Assembly (NCBI GenBank): GCA_950106755.1
Contig: OX467085.1
Location: 2,108,001-2,172,000, forward strand
Direction of reading: 5' to 3'
DNA: 64,000 nucleotides
DNA from: Climacium dendroides
Taxonomy: Eukaryota > Streptophyta > Bryopsida > Hypnales > Climaciaceae
The notes under the pieces: model-generated
What the model was told of the DNA's origin: nothing
What the model saw: the letters and a program-made list of their open reading frames with translations, nothing else
Database searches by the model: none
Position numbers and translations under genes: made by a program
In this document: positions 37,455-50,539 of the stretch, in pieces
How the letters are laid out: each line of letters starts with the position of its first letter
Numbering within the stretch: the stretch's first letter is position 1

Positions 37455-39515
37455 TGTATTTAATAGAAACCAAACCAATAAATTATAGGCTTTTGACGTC
37501 GAAGCATGTCAGAAATCATAACACACAAGTTGCAAATCTTCGAAATAGTTAGGATTCATGGAAAAATGAAGTTTAAGAGAACCCCATTGCTTCCCCACAC
37601 TTTTTCAATTGAAATGGGTGTTGAAGAATGAGACTCTAAAAATCATGTTGTATTTAATAGATACCAAACCAATCAATTATAGGCTTTTGACGTCGAAGCA
37701 TGTCCGAAATTATAACACACAAGTTGCAAATCGTCGAAATACTTAGGATTCATGGAAAAATGAAGTTTAAGAGAACCCTATTGCTTCCCCACACTTTTTC
37801 AATCGAAATGGGTCTTAAAAAAATCAGACTCCAAAAATCATGTCGTATTTAATAGAAACCAAACCAATAAATTATAGGCTTTTGACGTGGAAGCATGTCC
37901 GAAATCATAACACACAAGTTGCAAATCTTCGAAATAGTTAGGATTCATGGAAAAGTGAAGTTTAACAAAACCCTATTGCTTCCGCACACTTTTTCAATCG
38001 AAATGGGTGTTAAAAAAATCAGACTCTAAAAATCATGCTGTATTTAATAAAAACCAAACCAATAAATTATAGGCTTTTGACGTGGAAGCATGTCCGAAAT
38101 TATAACACACAAGTTGCAAATCGTCGAAATAGTTAGGATTCATGGAAAAATGAAGTTTAAGAGAACCCTATTGCTTCCCCACACTTTTTCAATTGAAATG
38201 GGTGTTGAAGAATGAGACTCTAAAAATCATGTTGTATTTAATAGATACCAAACCAATAAATTATAGGCTTTTGACGTGGAAGCATGTCCGAAATTATAAC
38301 ACACAAGTTGCAAATCGTCGAAATAGTTAGGATTCATGGAAAAATGAAGTTTAAGAAAACCGTATGGCTTCCCCACACTTTTTCAATCGAAATGGGTGTT
38401 GAAGAATGAGACTCTAAAAATCATGTTGTATTTAATAGATACCAAACCAATAAATTATAGGCTTTTGACGTGGAAGCATGTCCGAAACTATAACACACAA
38501 GTTGCAAATCGTCGAAATAGTTAGGATTCATGGAAAAATGAAGTTTAAGAAAACCGTATGGCTTCCCCACACTTTTCCAATCGAAATGGGTGTTGAAGAA
38601 TGAGACTCTAAAAATCATGTTGTATTTAATAGATACCAAACCAATAAATTATAGGCTTTTGACGTGGAAGCATGTCCGAAATTATAACACACAAGTTGCA
38701 AATCGTCGAAATAGTTAGAATTCATGGAAAAATGAAGTTTAAGAGAACCCTATGGCTTTCCCTTACTTTTTCAATCGAAATGGGTGTTAAAAAAATAAGA
38801 CTCTAAAAATCATGCTGTATTTAATAGAAACCAAACCAATAAATTATAGGCTTTTGTCGTGGAAGCATGTCCGAAATCATAACACACAAGTTGCAAATCT
38901 TCGAAATACTTAGGATTCATGGAAAAATGAAGTTTAAGAGAACCCTATTCCTTCCCCACACTTTTTCAATTGGAATGGGTGTTGAAGAATGAGACTCTAA
39001 AAATCATGTTGTATTTAATAGATACCAAACCAATAAGTTATAGGCTTTTGACGTCGAAGCATGTCCGAAATTATAACACACAAGTTGCAAATCGTCGAAA
39101 TAGTTAGGATTCATGGAAAAATGAAGTTTAAGAGAACCCTATTGCTTCCGCACACTTTTTCAATCGAAATGGGTGTTAAAAAAATCAGACTCTAAAAATC
39201 ATGCTGTATTTAATAGAAACCAAACCAATAAATTATAGGCTTTTGACGTGGAAGCATGTCCGAAATTATAACACACAAGTTGCAAATCTTCGAAATACTT
39301 AGGATTCATGGAAAAATGAAGTTTAAGAGAACCCTATTGCTTCCCCACACTTTTTCAATTGAAATGGGTGTTGAAGAATGAGACTCTAAAAATCATGTTG
39401 TATTTAATAGATACCAAACCAATAAATTATAGGCTTTTGACGTCGAAGCATGTCCGAAATTATAACACACAAGTTGCAAATCTTCGAAATAGTTAGGATT
39501 CATGGAAAAATGAAG
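37455..39515. repeat. Segment shared at long range, copy 2
   Basis: Partner of 25,980-28,040. Differences seen are AAATTATAAC where copy 1 has AAATTAAAAC, CCCTATGGC where copy 1 has CCCTATTGC, CTTCGAAATACTT against CGTCGAAATACTT, and one GTCG/ATACTT monomer near 37,690. The breakpoint on the right is near 39,515, where copy 1 enters a B monomer and copy 2 an A monomer. Confidence 0.89.
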
Positions 39516-39974
39516 TTTAAGAGAACCCTATTGCTTCCGCACACTTTTTCAATTGAAATGGGTGTTGAAGAATGAGACTCTAAAAATCATGTTGTATTTA
39601 ATAGATACCAAACCAATAAATTATAGGCTTTTGACGTCGAAGCATGTCCGAAATCATAACACACAAGTTGCAAATCGTCGAAATAGTTAGAATTCATGGA
39701 AAAATGAAGTTTAAGAGAACCCTATTGCTTCCGCACACTTTTTCAATCGAAATGGGTGTTAAAAAAATCAGACTCTAAAAATCATGCTGTATTTAATAGA
39801 AACCAAACCAATAAATTATAGGCTTTTGACGTGGAAGCATGTCCGAAATCATAACACACAAGTTGCAAATCGTCGAAATAGTTAGGATTCATGGAAAAAT
39901 GAAGTTTAAGAGAACCCTATTGCTTCCCCACACTTTTTCAATTGAAATGGGTGTTGAAGAATGAGACTCTAAAA

Positions 39975-41920
39975 ATCATGTTGTATTTAATAGATACCAA
40001 ACCAATAAATTATAGGCTTTTGACGTCGAAGCATGTCAGAAATTATAACACACAAGTTGCAAATCGTCGAAATAGTTAGGATTCATGGAAAAATGAAGTT
40101 TAAGAGAACCCTATTGCTTTCCCTTACTTTTTCAATCGAAATGGGTGTTAAAAAAATAAGACTCTAAAAATCATGCTGTATTTAATAGAAACCAAACCAA
40201 TAAATTATAGGCTTTTGACGTGGAAGCATGTCCGAAATTATAACACACAAGTTGCAAATCGTCGGAATACTTAGGATTCATGGAAAAATGAAGTTTAAGA
40301 AAACCGTATGGCTTCCCCACACTTTTTCAATCGAAATGGGTGTTGAAGAATGAGACTCTAAAAATCATGTTGTATTTAATAGATACCAAACCAATAAATT
40401 ATAGGCTTTTGACGTGGAAGCATGTCCGAAATTATAACACACAAGTTGCAAATCGTCGAAATAGTTAGAATTCATGGAAAAATGAAGTTTAAGAGAACCC
40501 TATTGCTTTCCCTTACTTTTTCAATCGAAATGGGTGTTAAAAAAATCAGACTCTAAAAATCATGCTGTATTTAATAGAAACCAAACCAATCAATTATAGG
40601 CTTTTGTCGTGGAAGCATGTCCGAAATCATAACACAGAAGTTGCAAATCTTCGAAATAGTTAGGATTCATGGAAAAATGAAGTTTAAGAGAACCCTATTG
40701 CTTCCCCACACTTTTTCAATTGAAATGGGTGTTGAAGAATGAGACTCTAAAAATCATGTTGTATTTAATAGATACCAAACCAATAAATTATAGGCTTTTG
40801 ACGTGGAAGCATGTCCGAAATTATAACACACAAGTTGCAAATCGTCGAAATAGTTAGGATTCATGGATAAATGAAGTTTAAGAGAACCCTATTGCTTCCC
40901 CACACTTTTTCAATTGAAATGGGTGTTGAAGAATGAGACTCTAAAAATCATGTTGTATTTAATAGATACCAAACCAATAAATTATAGGCTTTTGACGTGG
41001 AAGCATGTCCGAAATTATAACACACAAGTTGCAAATCGTCGAAATAGTTAGGATTCATGGAAAAATGAAGTTTAAGAGAACCCTATTGCTTCCGCACACT
41101 TTTTCAATTGAAATGGGTGTTGAAGAATGAGACTCTAAAAATCATGTTGTATTTAATAGATACCAAACCAATAAATTATAGGCTTTTGACATGGAAGCAT
41201 GTCCGAAATTATAACACACAAGTTGCAAATCGTCGAAATAGTTAGGATTCATGGAAAAATGAAGTTTAAGAGAACCCTATTGCTTTCCCACACTTTTTCA
41301 ATCGAAATGGGTGTTAAAAAAATCAGACTCTAAAAATCATGTTGTATTTAATAGAGACCAAACCAATAAATTAGAGGCTTTTGACGTGGAAGCATGTCCG
41401 AAATTATAACACACAAGTTGCAAATCCTCGAAATAGTTAGGATTCATGGAAAAATGAAGTTTAAGAGAACCCTATTGCTTCCCCACACTTTTTCAATTGA
41501 AATGGGTGTTGAAGAATGAGACTCTAAAAATCATGTTGTATTTAATAGATACCAAACCAATAAATTATAGGCTTTTGACATGGAAGCATGTCCGAAATTA
41601 TAACACACAAGTTGCAAATCGTCGAAATAGTTAGGATTCATGGAAAAATGAAGTTTAAGAGCACCCTATTGCTTTCCCACACTTTTTCAATCGAAATGGG
41701 TGTTAGAAAAATCAGACTCTAAAAATCATGTTGTATTTAATAGAGACCAAACCAATAAATTAGAGGCTTTTGACGTGGAAGCATGTCCGAAATTATAACA
41801 CACAAGTTGCAAATCTTCGAAATAGTTAGGATTCATGGAAAAATGAAGTTTAAGAGAACCCTATTGCTTCCCCACACTTTTTCAATCGAAATGGGTGTTA
41901 AAAAAAATCAGACTCTAAAA
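39975..41920. repeat. 10-monomer HOR unit, copy 1 (1,946 bp)
   Basis: Ten monomers repeat immediately at 41,921-43,866. Paired markers are ATGTCAGAAATT (40,035 and 41,981), CGTCGGAATACTT (40,261 and 42,207), CAATCAATT with CTTTTGTCGTGG, GACATGG twice, AAATCCTCG, GAGCACCC, GTTAGAAAAATCAG with AATTAGAGG, and a 196-bp monomer with GTTAAAAAAAATCAG. I noticed only two substitutions between copies: GTGG/GTCG near 40,424 and ACAGAAG/ACACAAG near 40,635. This makes it one of the most recent duplications in the window. Confidence 0.93.
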
Positions 41921-41967
41921 ATCATGTTGTATTTAATAGATACCAAACCAATAAATTATAGGCTTTT
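41772..41967. repeat. 196-bp monomer variant
   Basis: This monomer has one A more than the usual B form (GTTAAAAAAAATCAG) and is 196 bp from GACG to GACG. The same variant occurs at 43,718-43,913, one 1,946-bp unit away. The change lies in an A homopolymer, so slippage, or a sequencing error copied by duplication, could explain it. Confidence 0.85.
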
Positions 41968-43866
41968 GACGTCGAAGCATGTCAGAAATTATAACACACA
42001 AGTTGCAAATCGTCGAAATAGTTAGGATTCATGGAAAAATGAAGTTTAAGAGAACCCTATTGCTTTCCCTTACTTTTTCAATCGAAATGGGTGTTAAAAA
42101 AATAAGACTCTAAAAATCATGCTGTATTTAATAGAAACCAAACCAATAAATTATAGGCTTTTGACGTGGAAGCATGTCCGAAATTATAACACACAAGTTG
42201 CAAATCGTCGGAATACTTAGGATTCATGGAAAAATGAAGTTTAAGAAAACCGTATGGCTTCCCCACACTTTTTCAATCGAAATGGGTGTTGAAGAATGAG
42301 ACTCTAAAAATCATGTTGTATTTAATAGATACCAAACCAATAAATTATAGGCTTTTGACGTCGAAGCATGTCCGAAATTATAACACACAAGTTGCAAATC
42401 GTCGAAATAGTTAGAATTCATGGAAAAATGAAGTTTAAGAGAACCCTATTGCTTTCCCTTACTTTTTCAATCGAAATGGGTGTTAAAAAAATCAGACTCT
42501 AAAAATCATGCTGTATTTAATAGAAACCAAACCAATCAATTATAGGCTTTTGTCGTGGAAGCATGTCCGAAATCATAACACACAAGTTGCAAATCTTCGA
42601 AATAGTTAGGATTCATGGAAAAATGAAGTTTAAGAGAACCCTATTGCTTCCCCACACTTTTTCAATTGAAATGGGTGTTGAAGAATGAGACTCTAAAAAT
42701 CATGTTGTATTTAATAGATACCAAACCAATAAATTATAGGCTTTTGACGTGGAAGCATGTCCGAAATTATAACACACAAGTTGCAAATCGTCGAAATAGT
42801 TAGGATTCATGGATAAATGAAGTTTAAGAGAACCCTATTGCTTCCCCACACTTTTTCAATTGAAATGGGTGTTGAAGAATGAGACTCTAAAAATCATGTT
42901 GTATTTAATAGATACCAAACCAATAAATTATAGGCTTTTGACGTGGAAGCATGTCCGAAATTATAACACACAAGTTGCAAATCGTCGAAATAGTTAGGAT
43001 TCATGGAAAAATGAAGTTTAAGAGAACCCTATTGCTTCCGCACACTTTTTCAATTGAAATGGGTGTTGAAGAATGAGACTCTAAAAATCATGTTGTATTT
43101 AATAGATACCAAACCAATAAATTATAGGCTTTTGACATGGAAGCATGTCCGAAATTATAACACACAAGTTGCAAATCGTCGAAATAGTTAGGATTCATGG
43201 AAAAATGAAGTTTAAGAGAACCCTATTGCTTTCCCACACTTTTTCAATCGAAATGGGTGTTAAAAAAATCAGACTCTAAAAATCATGTTGTATTTAATAG
43301 AGACCAAACCAATAAATTAGAGGCTTTTGACGTGGAAGCATGTCCGAAATTATAACACACAAGTTGCAAATCCTCGAAATAGTTAGGATTCATGGAAAAA
43401 TGAAGTTTAAGAGAACCCTATTGCTTCCCCACACTTTTTCAATTGAAATGGGTGTTGAAGAATGAGACTCTAAAAATCATGTTGTATTTAATAGATACCA
43501 AACCAATAAATTATAGGCTTTTGACATGGAAGCATGTCCGAAATTATAACACACAAGTTGCAAATCGTCGAAATAGTTAGGATTCATGGAAAAATGAAGT
43601 TTAAGAGCACCCTATTGCTTTCCCACACTTTTTCAATCGAAATGGGTGTTAGAAAAATCAGACTCTAAAAATCATGTTGTATTTAATAGAGACCAAACCA
43701 ATAAATTAGAGGCTTTTGACGTGGAAGCATGTCCGAAATTATAACACACAAGTTGCAAATCTTCGAAATAGTTAGGATTCATGGAAAAATGAAGTTTAAG
43801 AGAACCCTATTGCTTCCCCACACTTTTTCAATCGAAATGGGTGTTAAAAAAAATCAGACTCTAAAA
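41921..43866. repeat. 10-monomer HOR unit, copy 2 (1,946 bp)
   Basis: This is the second, nearly identical copy of 39,975-41,920. After it, the expected third copy does not continue: position 43,927 has ATGTCCGAAATT rather than ATGTCAGAAATT, followed by CGAAACAGTT and CTTCCGCAC. Identical chance 80-codon frames at 41,783-42,025 and 43,729-43,971 fall at matching places of the two units. Confidence 0.93.
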
Positions 43867-44496
43867 ATCATGTTGTATTTAATAGATACCAAACCAATAA
43901 ATTATAGGCTTTTGACGTCGAAGCATGTCCGAAATTATAACACACAAGTTGCAAATCGTCGAAACAGTTAGGATTCATGGAAAAATGAAGTTTAAGAGAA
44001 CCCTATTGCTTCCGCACACTTTTTCAATTGAAATGGGTATTGAAGAATGAGACTCTAAAAATCATGTTGTATTTAATAGATACCAAACCAATAAATTATA
44101 GGCTTTTGACGTGGAAGCATGTCCGAAATTATAACACACAAGTTGCAAATCGTCGAAATAGTTAGGATTCATGGATAAATGAAGTTTAAGAGAACCCTAT
44201 TGCTTTCCCACACTTTTTCAATCGAAATGGGTGTTAAAAAAATCAGACTCTGAAAATCATGCTGTATTTAATAGAAACCAAACCAATTAATTATAGGCTT
44301 TTGACGTGGAAGCATGTCCGAAATTATAACACACAAGTTGCAAATCGTCGAAATAGTTAGGATTCATGGAAAAATGAAGTTTAAGAGAACCCTATTGCTT
44401 CCCCACACTTTTTCAATTGAAATGGGTGTTGAAGAATGAGACTCTAAAAATCATGTTGTATTTAATAGATACCAAACCAATAAATTATAGGCTTTT

Positions 44497-44690
44497 GACG
44501 TGGAAGCATGTCCGAAATTATAACACACAAGTTGCAAATCGTCGAAATAGTTAGGATTCATGGAAAAATGAAGTTTAAAAGAACCCTATTGCTTTCCCAC
44601 ACTTTTTCAATCGAAATGGGTATTAAAAAATCAGACTCTAAAAATCATGTTGTATTTAATAGAGACCAAACCAATAAATTATAGGCTTTT
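44497..44690. repeat. 194-bp B-like monomer with shortened A tract
   Basis: This monomer reads GGGTATTAAAAAATCAGACTC, one A fewer than normal B, so a B-class monomer returns to 194 bp. It also has TTTAAAAGAACCC in place of TTTAAGAGAACCC. It is a private variant that I did not find elsewhere. Confidence 0.8.
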
Positions 44691-47216
44691 GACGTGGAAG
44701 CATGTCCGAAATTATAACACACAAGTTGCAAATCGTCGAAATAGTTAGGATTCATGGAAAAATGAAGTTTAAGAGAACCCTATTGCTTCCCCACACTTTT
44801 TCAATTGAAATGGGTGTTGAAGAATGAGACTCTAAAAATCATGTTGTATTTAATAGATACCAAACCAATAAATTATAGGCTTTTGACGTGGAAGCATGTC
44901 CGAAATTATAACACACAAGTTGCAAATCGTCGAAATAGTTAGGATTCATGGATAAATGAAGTTTAAGAGAACCCTATTGCTTCCCCACACTTTTTCAATT
45001 GAAATGGGTGTTGAAGAATGAGACTCTAAAAATCATATTGTATTTAATAGATACCAAAGCAATAAATTATAGGCTTTTAAGGTGGAAGCATGTCTGAAAT
45101 CATAACAGACAAGTTGCAAATCGTCGAAATAGTTAGGATTCATGGAAAAATGAAGTTTAAGAGAACCCTATTGCTTCCGCACACTTTTTCAATCGAAATG
45201 GATGTTAGAAAAATCAGACTCTAAAAATCATGCTGTATTTAATAGAAACCAAACCAATAAATTATAGGCTTTTGACGTCGAAGCATGTCCGAAATCATAA
45301 CACACAAGTTGCAAATCGTCGAAATAGTTAGGATTCATGGAAAAATGAAGTTTAAGAGAACCCTATTGCTTCCCCACACTTTTTCAATTGAAATGGGTGT
45401 TGAAGAATGAGACTCTAAAAATCATGTTGTATTTAATAGATACCAAACCAATAAATTATAGGCTTTTGACGTGGAAGCATGTCCGAAATTATAACACACA
45501 AGTTGCAAATCGTCGAAATAGTTAGGATTCATGGAAAAATGAAGTTTAAGAGAACCCTATTGCTTCCCCACACTTTTTCAATTGAAATGGGTGTTGAAGA
45601 ATCAGACTCTAAAAATCATGTTGTATTTAATAGAGACCAAACCAATAAATTATAGGCTTTTGACGTGGAAGCATGTCCGAAATCATAACACACAAGTTGC
45701 AAATCTTCGAAATAGTTAGGATTCATGGAAAAATGAAGTTTAAGAGAACCCTATTACTTCCGCACACTTTTTCAATCGAAATGGATGTTAGAAAAATCAG
45801 ACTCTAAAAATCATGCTGTATTTAATAGAAACCAAACCAATAAATTATAGGCTTTTGACGTGGAAGCATGTCCGAAATTATAACACACAAGTTGCAAATC
45901 GTCGAAACAGTTAGGATTCATGGAAAAATGAAGTTTAAGAGAACCCTATTGCTTCCCCACACTTTTTCAATTGAAATGGGTGTTGAAGAATCAGACTCTA
46001 AAAATCATGTTGTATTTAATAGACACCAAACCAATAAATTATAGGCTTTTGACGTGGAAGCATGTCCGAAATTATAACACACAAGTTGCAAATCGTCGAA
46101 ATAGTTAGGATTCATGGATAAATGAAGTTTAAGAGAACCCTATTGCTTTCCCACACTTTTTCAATCGAAATGGGTGTTAAAAAAATCAGACTCTGAAAAT
46201 CATGCTGTATTTAATAGAAACCAAACCAATAAATTATAGGCTTTTGACGTGGAAGCATGTCCGAAATTATAACACACAAGTTGCAAATCGTCGAAATAGT
46301 TAGGATTCATGGAAAAATGAAGTTTAAGAGAACCCTATTGCTTCCCCACACTTTTTCAATTGAAATGGGTGTTGAAGAATGAGACTCTAAAAATCATGTT
46401 GTATTTAATAGATACCAAACCAATGAATTATAGGCTTTTGACGTGGAAGCATGTCCGAAATTATAACACACAAGTTGCAAATCGTCGAAATAGTTAGGAT
46501 TCATGGAAAAATGAAGTTTAAGAGAACCCTATTGCTTTCCCACACTTTTTCAATCGAAATGGGTGTTAAAAAAATCAGACTCTAAAAATCATGTTGTATT
46601 TAATAGAGACCAAACCAATAAATTATAGGCTTTTGACGTGGAAGCATGTCCGAAATTATAACACACAAGTTGCAAATCGTCGAAATAGTTAGGATTCATG
46701 GAAAAATGAAGTTTAAGAGAACCCTATTGCTTCCCCACACTTTTTCAATTGAAATGGGTGTTGAAGAATGAGACTCTAAAAATCATGTTGTATTTAATAG
46801 ATACCAAACCAATAAATTATAGGCTTTTGACGTGGAAGCATGTCCGAAATTATAACACACAAGTTGCAAATCGTCGAAATAGTTAGGATTCATGGAAAAA
46901 TGAAGTTTAAGAAAACCCTATTGCTTCCCCACACTTTTTCAATCGAAATGGGTGTTGAAGAATGAGACTCTAAAAATCATGTTGTATTTAATAGATACCA
47001 AACCAATAAATTATAGGCTTTTGACGAGGAAGCATGTCCGAAATTATAACACACAAGTTGCAAATAGTCGAAATACTTAGGATTCATGGAATAATGAAGT
47101 TTAAGAAAACCGTATGGCTTCCCCACACTTTTTCAATCGAAATGGGTGTTGAAGAATGAGACTCTAAAAATCATGTTGTATTTAATAGATACCAAACCAA
47201 TAAATTATAGGCTTTT

Positions 47217-47410
47217 GACGTCGAAGCATGTCCGAAATTATAACACACAAGTTGCAAATCTTCGAAATAGTTAGGATTCATGGAAAAATGAAGTTTAAGA
47301 GAACCCTATTGCTTTCCTTACTTTTTCAATCGAAATGGGTGTTAAAAAAATCAGACTCTAAAAATCATGCTGTATTTAATAGAAACCAAACCAATAAATT
47401 ATAGGCTTTT
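47217..47410. repeat. 194-bp B monomer with shortened CTTTCCTTAC
   Basis: This B-class monomer reads GCTTTCCTTAC where related ones read GCTTTCCCTTAC. Losing one C offsets the extra base of the B signature and returns the length to 194. The same haplotype recurs near 51,780 and 54,890, tagging the HOR copies. Confidence 0.85.
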
Positions 47411-47544
47411 GACGTGGAAGCATGTCCGAAATCATAACACACAAGTTGCAAATCTTCGAAATAGTTAGGATTCATGGAAAAATGAAGTTTAAGAGAACCC
47501 TATTGCTTCCCCACACTTTTTCAATTGAAATGGGTGTTGAAGAA

Positions 47545-48905
47545 TGAGACTCTAAAAATCATGTTGTATTTAATAGATACCAAACCAGTAAATTATAGGC
47601 TTTTGACGTCGAAGCATGTCCGAAATTATAACACACAAGTTGCAAATCTTCGAAATAGTTAGGATTCATGGAAAAATGAAGTTTAAGAGAACCCTATTGC
47701 TTTCCCTTACTTTTTCAATCGAAATGGGTGTTAAAAAAATCAGACTCTAAAAATCATGCTGTATTTAATAGAAACCAAACCAATAAATTATAGGTTTTTG
47801 ACGTGGAAGCATGTCCGAAACTATAACACACAAGTTGCAAATCGTCGAAACAGTTAGGATTCATGGAAAAATGAAGTTTAAGAGAACCCTATTGCTTCCC
47901 CACACTTTTTCAATTGAAATGGGTGTTGAAGAATGAGACTCTAAAAATCATGTTGTATTTAATAGATACCAAACCAATAAATTATAGGCTTTTGACGTGG
48001 ACGCATGTCCGAAATTATAACACACAAGTTGCAAATCGTCGAAATAGTTAGGATTCATGGATAAATGAAGTTTAAGAGAACCCTATTGCTTTCCCACACT
48101 TTTTCAATCGAAATGGGTGTTAAAAAAATCACACTCTAAAAATCATGCTGTATTTAATAGAAACCAAACCAATAAATTATAGGCTTTTGACGTGGAAGCA
48201 TGTCCGAAATTATAACACACAAGTTGCAAATCGTCGAAATAGTTAGGATTCATGGAAAAATGAAGTTTAAGAGAACCCTATTGCTTCCCCACACTTTTTC
48301 AATTGAAATGGGTGTTGAAGAATGAGACTCTAAAAATCATGTTGTATTTAATAGATACCAAACCAATAAATTATAGGCTTTTGACGTGGAAGCATGTCCG
48401 AAATTATAACACACAAGTTGCAAATCGTCGAAATAGTTAGGATTCATGGATAAATGAAGTTTAAGAGAACCCTATTGCTTCCCCACACTTTTTCAATTGA
48501 AATGGGTGTTGAAGAATGAGACTCTAAAAATCATGTTGTATTTAATAGATACCAAAGCAATAAATTATAGGCTTTTAAGGTGGAAGCATGTCTGAAATCA
48601 TAACAGACAAGTTGCAAATCGTCGAAATAGTTAGGATTCATGGAAAAATGAAGTTTAAGAGAACCCTATTGCTTCCGCACACTTTTTCAATCGAAATGGA
48701 TGTTAGAAAAATCAGACTCTAAAAATCATGCTGTATTTAATAGAAACCAAACCAATAAATTATAGGCTTTTGACGTCGAAGCATGTCCGAAATCATAACA
48801 CACAAGTTGCAAATCGTCGAAATAGTTAGGATTCATGGAAAAATGAAGTTTAAGAGAACCCTATTGCTTCCCCACACTTTTTCAATTGAAATGGGTGTTG
48901 AAGAA
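47545..48905. repeat. 7-monomer tandem duplication, copy 1 (1,361 bp)
   Basis: Seven monomers repeat directly at an offset of 1,361 bp. Paired markers are CAAACCAGTAAATT (47,581 and 48,942), TAGGTTTTTGACG (47,791 and 49,152), CGAAACAGTT, GTGGACGCATG, AAATCACACTC and TTTTAAGGTGG (48,573 and 49,934). About three substitutions were seen: GAAGCATG/GAAGTATG, GAATGAGAC/GAATCAGAC and ATGGATGTTAG/ATGGGTGTTAG. Confidence 0.91.
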
Positions 48906-50266
48906 TGAGACTCTAAAAATCATGTTGTATTTAATAGATACCAAACCAGTAAATTATAGGCTTTTGACGTCGAAGCATGTCCGAAATTATAACACACAAG
49001 TTGCAAATCTTCGAAATAGTTAGGATTCATGGAAAAATGAAGTTTAAGAGAACCCTATTGCTTTCCCTTACTTTTTCAATCGAAATGGGTGTTAAAAAAA
49101 TCAGACTCTAAAAATCATGCTGTATTTAATAGAAACCAAACCAATAAATTATAGGTTTTTGACGTGGAAGTATGTCCGAAACTATAACACACAAGTTGCA
49201 AATCGTCGAAACAGTTAGGATTCATGGAAAAATGAAGTTTAAGAGAACCCTATTGCTTCCCCACACTTTTTCAATTGAAATGGGTGTTGAAGAATCAGAC
49301 TCTAAAAATCATGTTGTATTTAATAGATACCAAACCAATAAATTATAGGCTTTTGACGTGGACGCATGTCCGAAATTATAACACACAAGTTGCAAATCGT
49401 CGAAATAGTTAGGATTCATGGATAAATGAAGTTTAAGAGAACCCTATTGCTTTCCCACACTTTTTCAATCGAAATGGGTGTTAAAAAAATCACACTCTAA
49501 AAATCATGCTGTATTTAATAGAAACCAAACCAATAAATTATAGGCTTTTGACGTGGAAGCATGTCCGAAATTATAACACACAAGTTGCAAATCGTCGAAA
49601 TAGTTAGGATTCATGGAAAAATGAAGTTTAAGAGAACCCTATTGCTTCCCCACACTTTTTCAATTGAAATGGGTGTTGAAGAATGAGACTCTAAAAATCA
49701 TGTTGTATTTAATAGATACCAAACCAATAAATTATAGGCTTTTGACGTGGAAGCATGTCCGAAATTATAACACACAAGTTGCAAATCGTCGAAATAGTTA
49801 GGATTCATGGATAAATGAAGTTTAAGAGAACCCTATTGCTTCCCCACACTTTTTCAATTGAAATGGGTGTTGAAGAATGAGACTCTAAAAATCATGTTGT
49901 ATTTAATAGATACCAAAGCAATAAATTATAGGCTTTTAAGGTGGAAGCATGTCTGAAATCATAACAGACAAGTTGCAAATCGTCGAAATAGTTAGGATTC
50001 ATGGAAAAATGAAGTTTAAGAGAACCCTATTGCTTCCGCACACTTTTTCAATCGAAATGGGTGTTAGAAAAATCAGACTCTAAAAATCATGCTGTATTTA
50101 ATAGAAACCAAACCAATAAATTATAGGCTTTTGACGTCGAAGCATGTCCGAAATCATAACACACAAGTTGCAAATCGTCGAAATAGTTAGGATTCATGGA
50201 AAAATGAAGTTTAAGAGAACCCTATTGCTTCCCCACACTTTTTCAATTGAAATGGGTGTTGAAGAA
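48906..50266. repeat. 7-monomer tandem duplication, copy 2 (1,361 bp)
   Basis: This is the second copy of 47,545-48,905. The break is near 50,270, where GAAGAATCAGACTC replaces GAAGAATGAGACTC and a different series of monomers follows. Confidence 0.9.
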
Positions 50267-50539
50267 TCAGACTCTAAAAATCATGTTGTATTTAATAGAT
50301 ACCAAACCAATAAATTATAGGCTTTTGACGTGGAAGCATGTCCGAAATTATAACACACAAGTTGCAAATCGTCGAAATAGTTAGGATTCATGGATAAATG
50401 AAGTTTAAGAGAACCCTATTGCTTCCCCACACTTTTTCAATTGAAATGGGTGTTGAAGAATCAGACTCTAAAAATCATGTTGTATTTAATAGATACCAAA
50501 CCAATAAATTATAGGCTTTTGACGTGGAAGCATGTCCGA

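Larger units (their letters stand above)
24330..39515. repeat. Block III: A/B mixed region built of shuffled shared segments
   Basis: B monomers become common, and A and B often alternate (B near 24,785, A 24,975, B 25,170, A 25,365, B 25,565, A 25,755, B 25,950), giving a local dimer of about 389 bp. Two rare-marker rulers run through the block. CAAACCCATAAATT occurs at 25,801, 29,691, 32,025, 34,165 and 36,499. GTCTTAAAAAAATCAG occurs at 26,337, 30,227, 32,561, 34,701 and 37,812. The spacings are 3,890, 2,334, 2,140 and 2,334 or 3,111 bp, that is 20, 12, 11 and 12 or 16 monomers, so the HOR length keeps changing. Confidence 0.88.

Noticed and set aside
41783..42025. 80-codon frame on the + strand, identical to one at 43,729-43,971
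   Set aside because: The extra A in the 196-bp monomer shifts the frame past a stop, and the copy comes from the 1,946-bp tandem duplication. There is no evidence of a gene.
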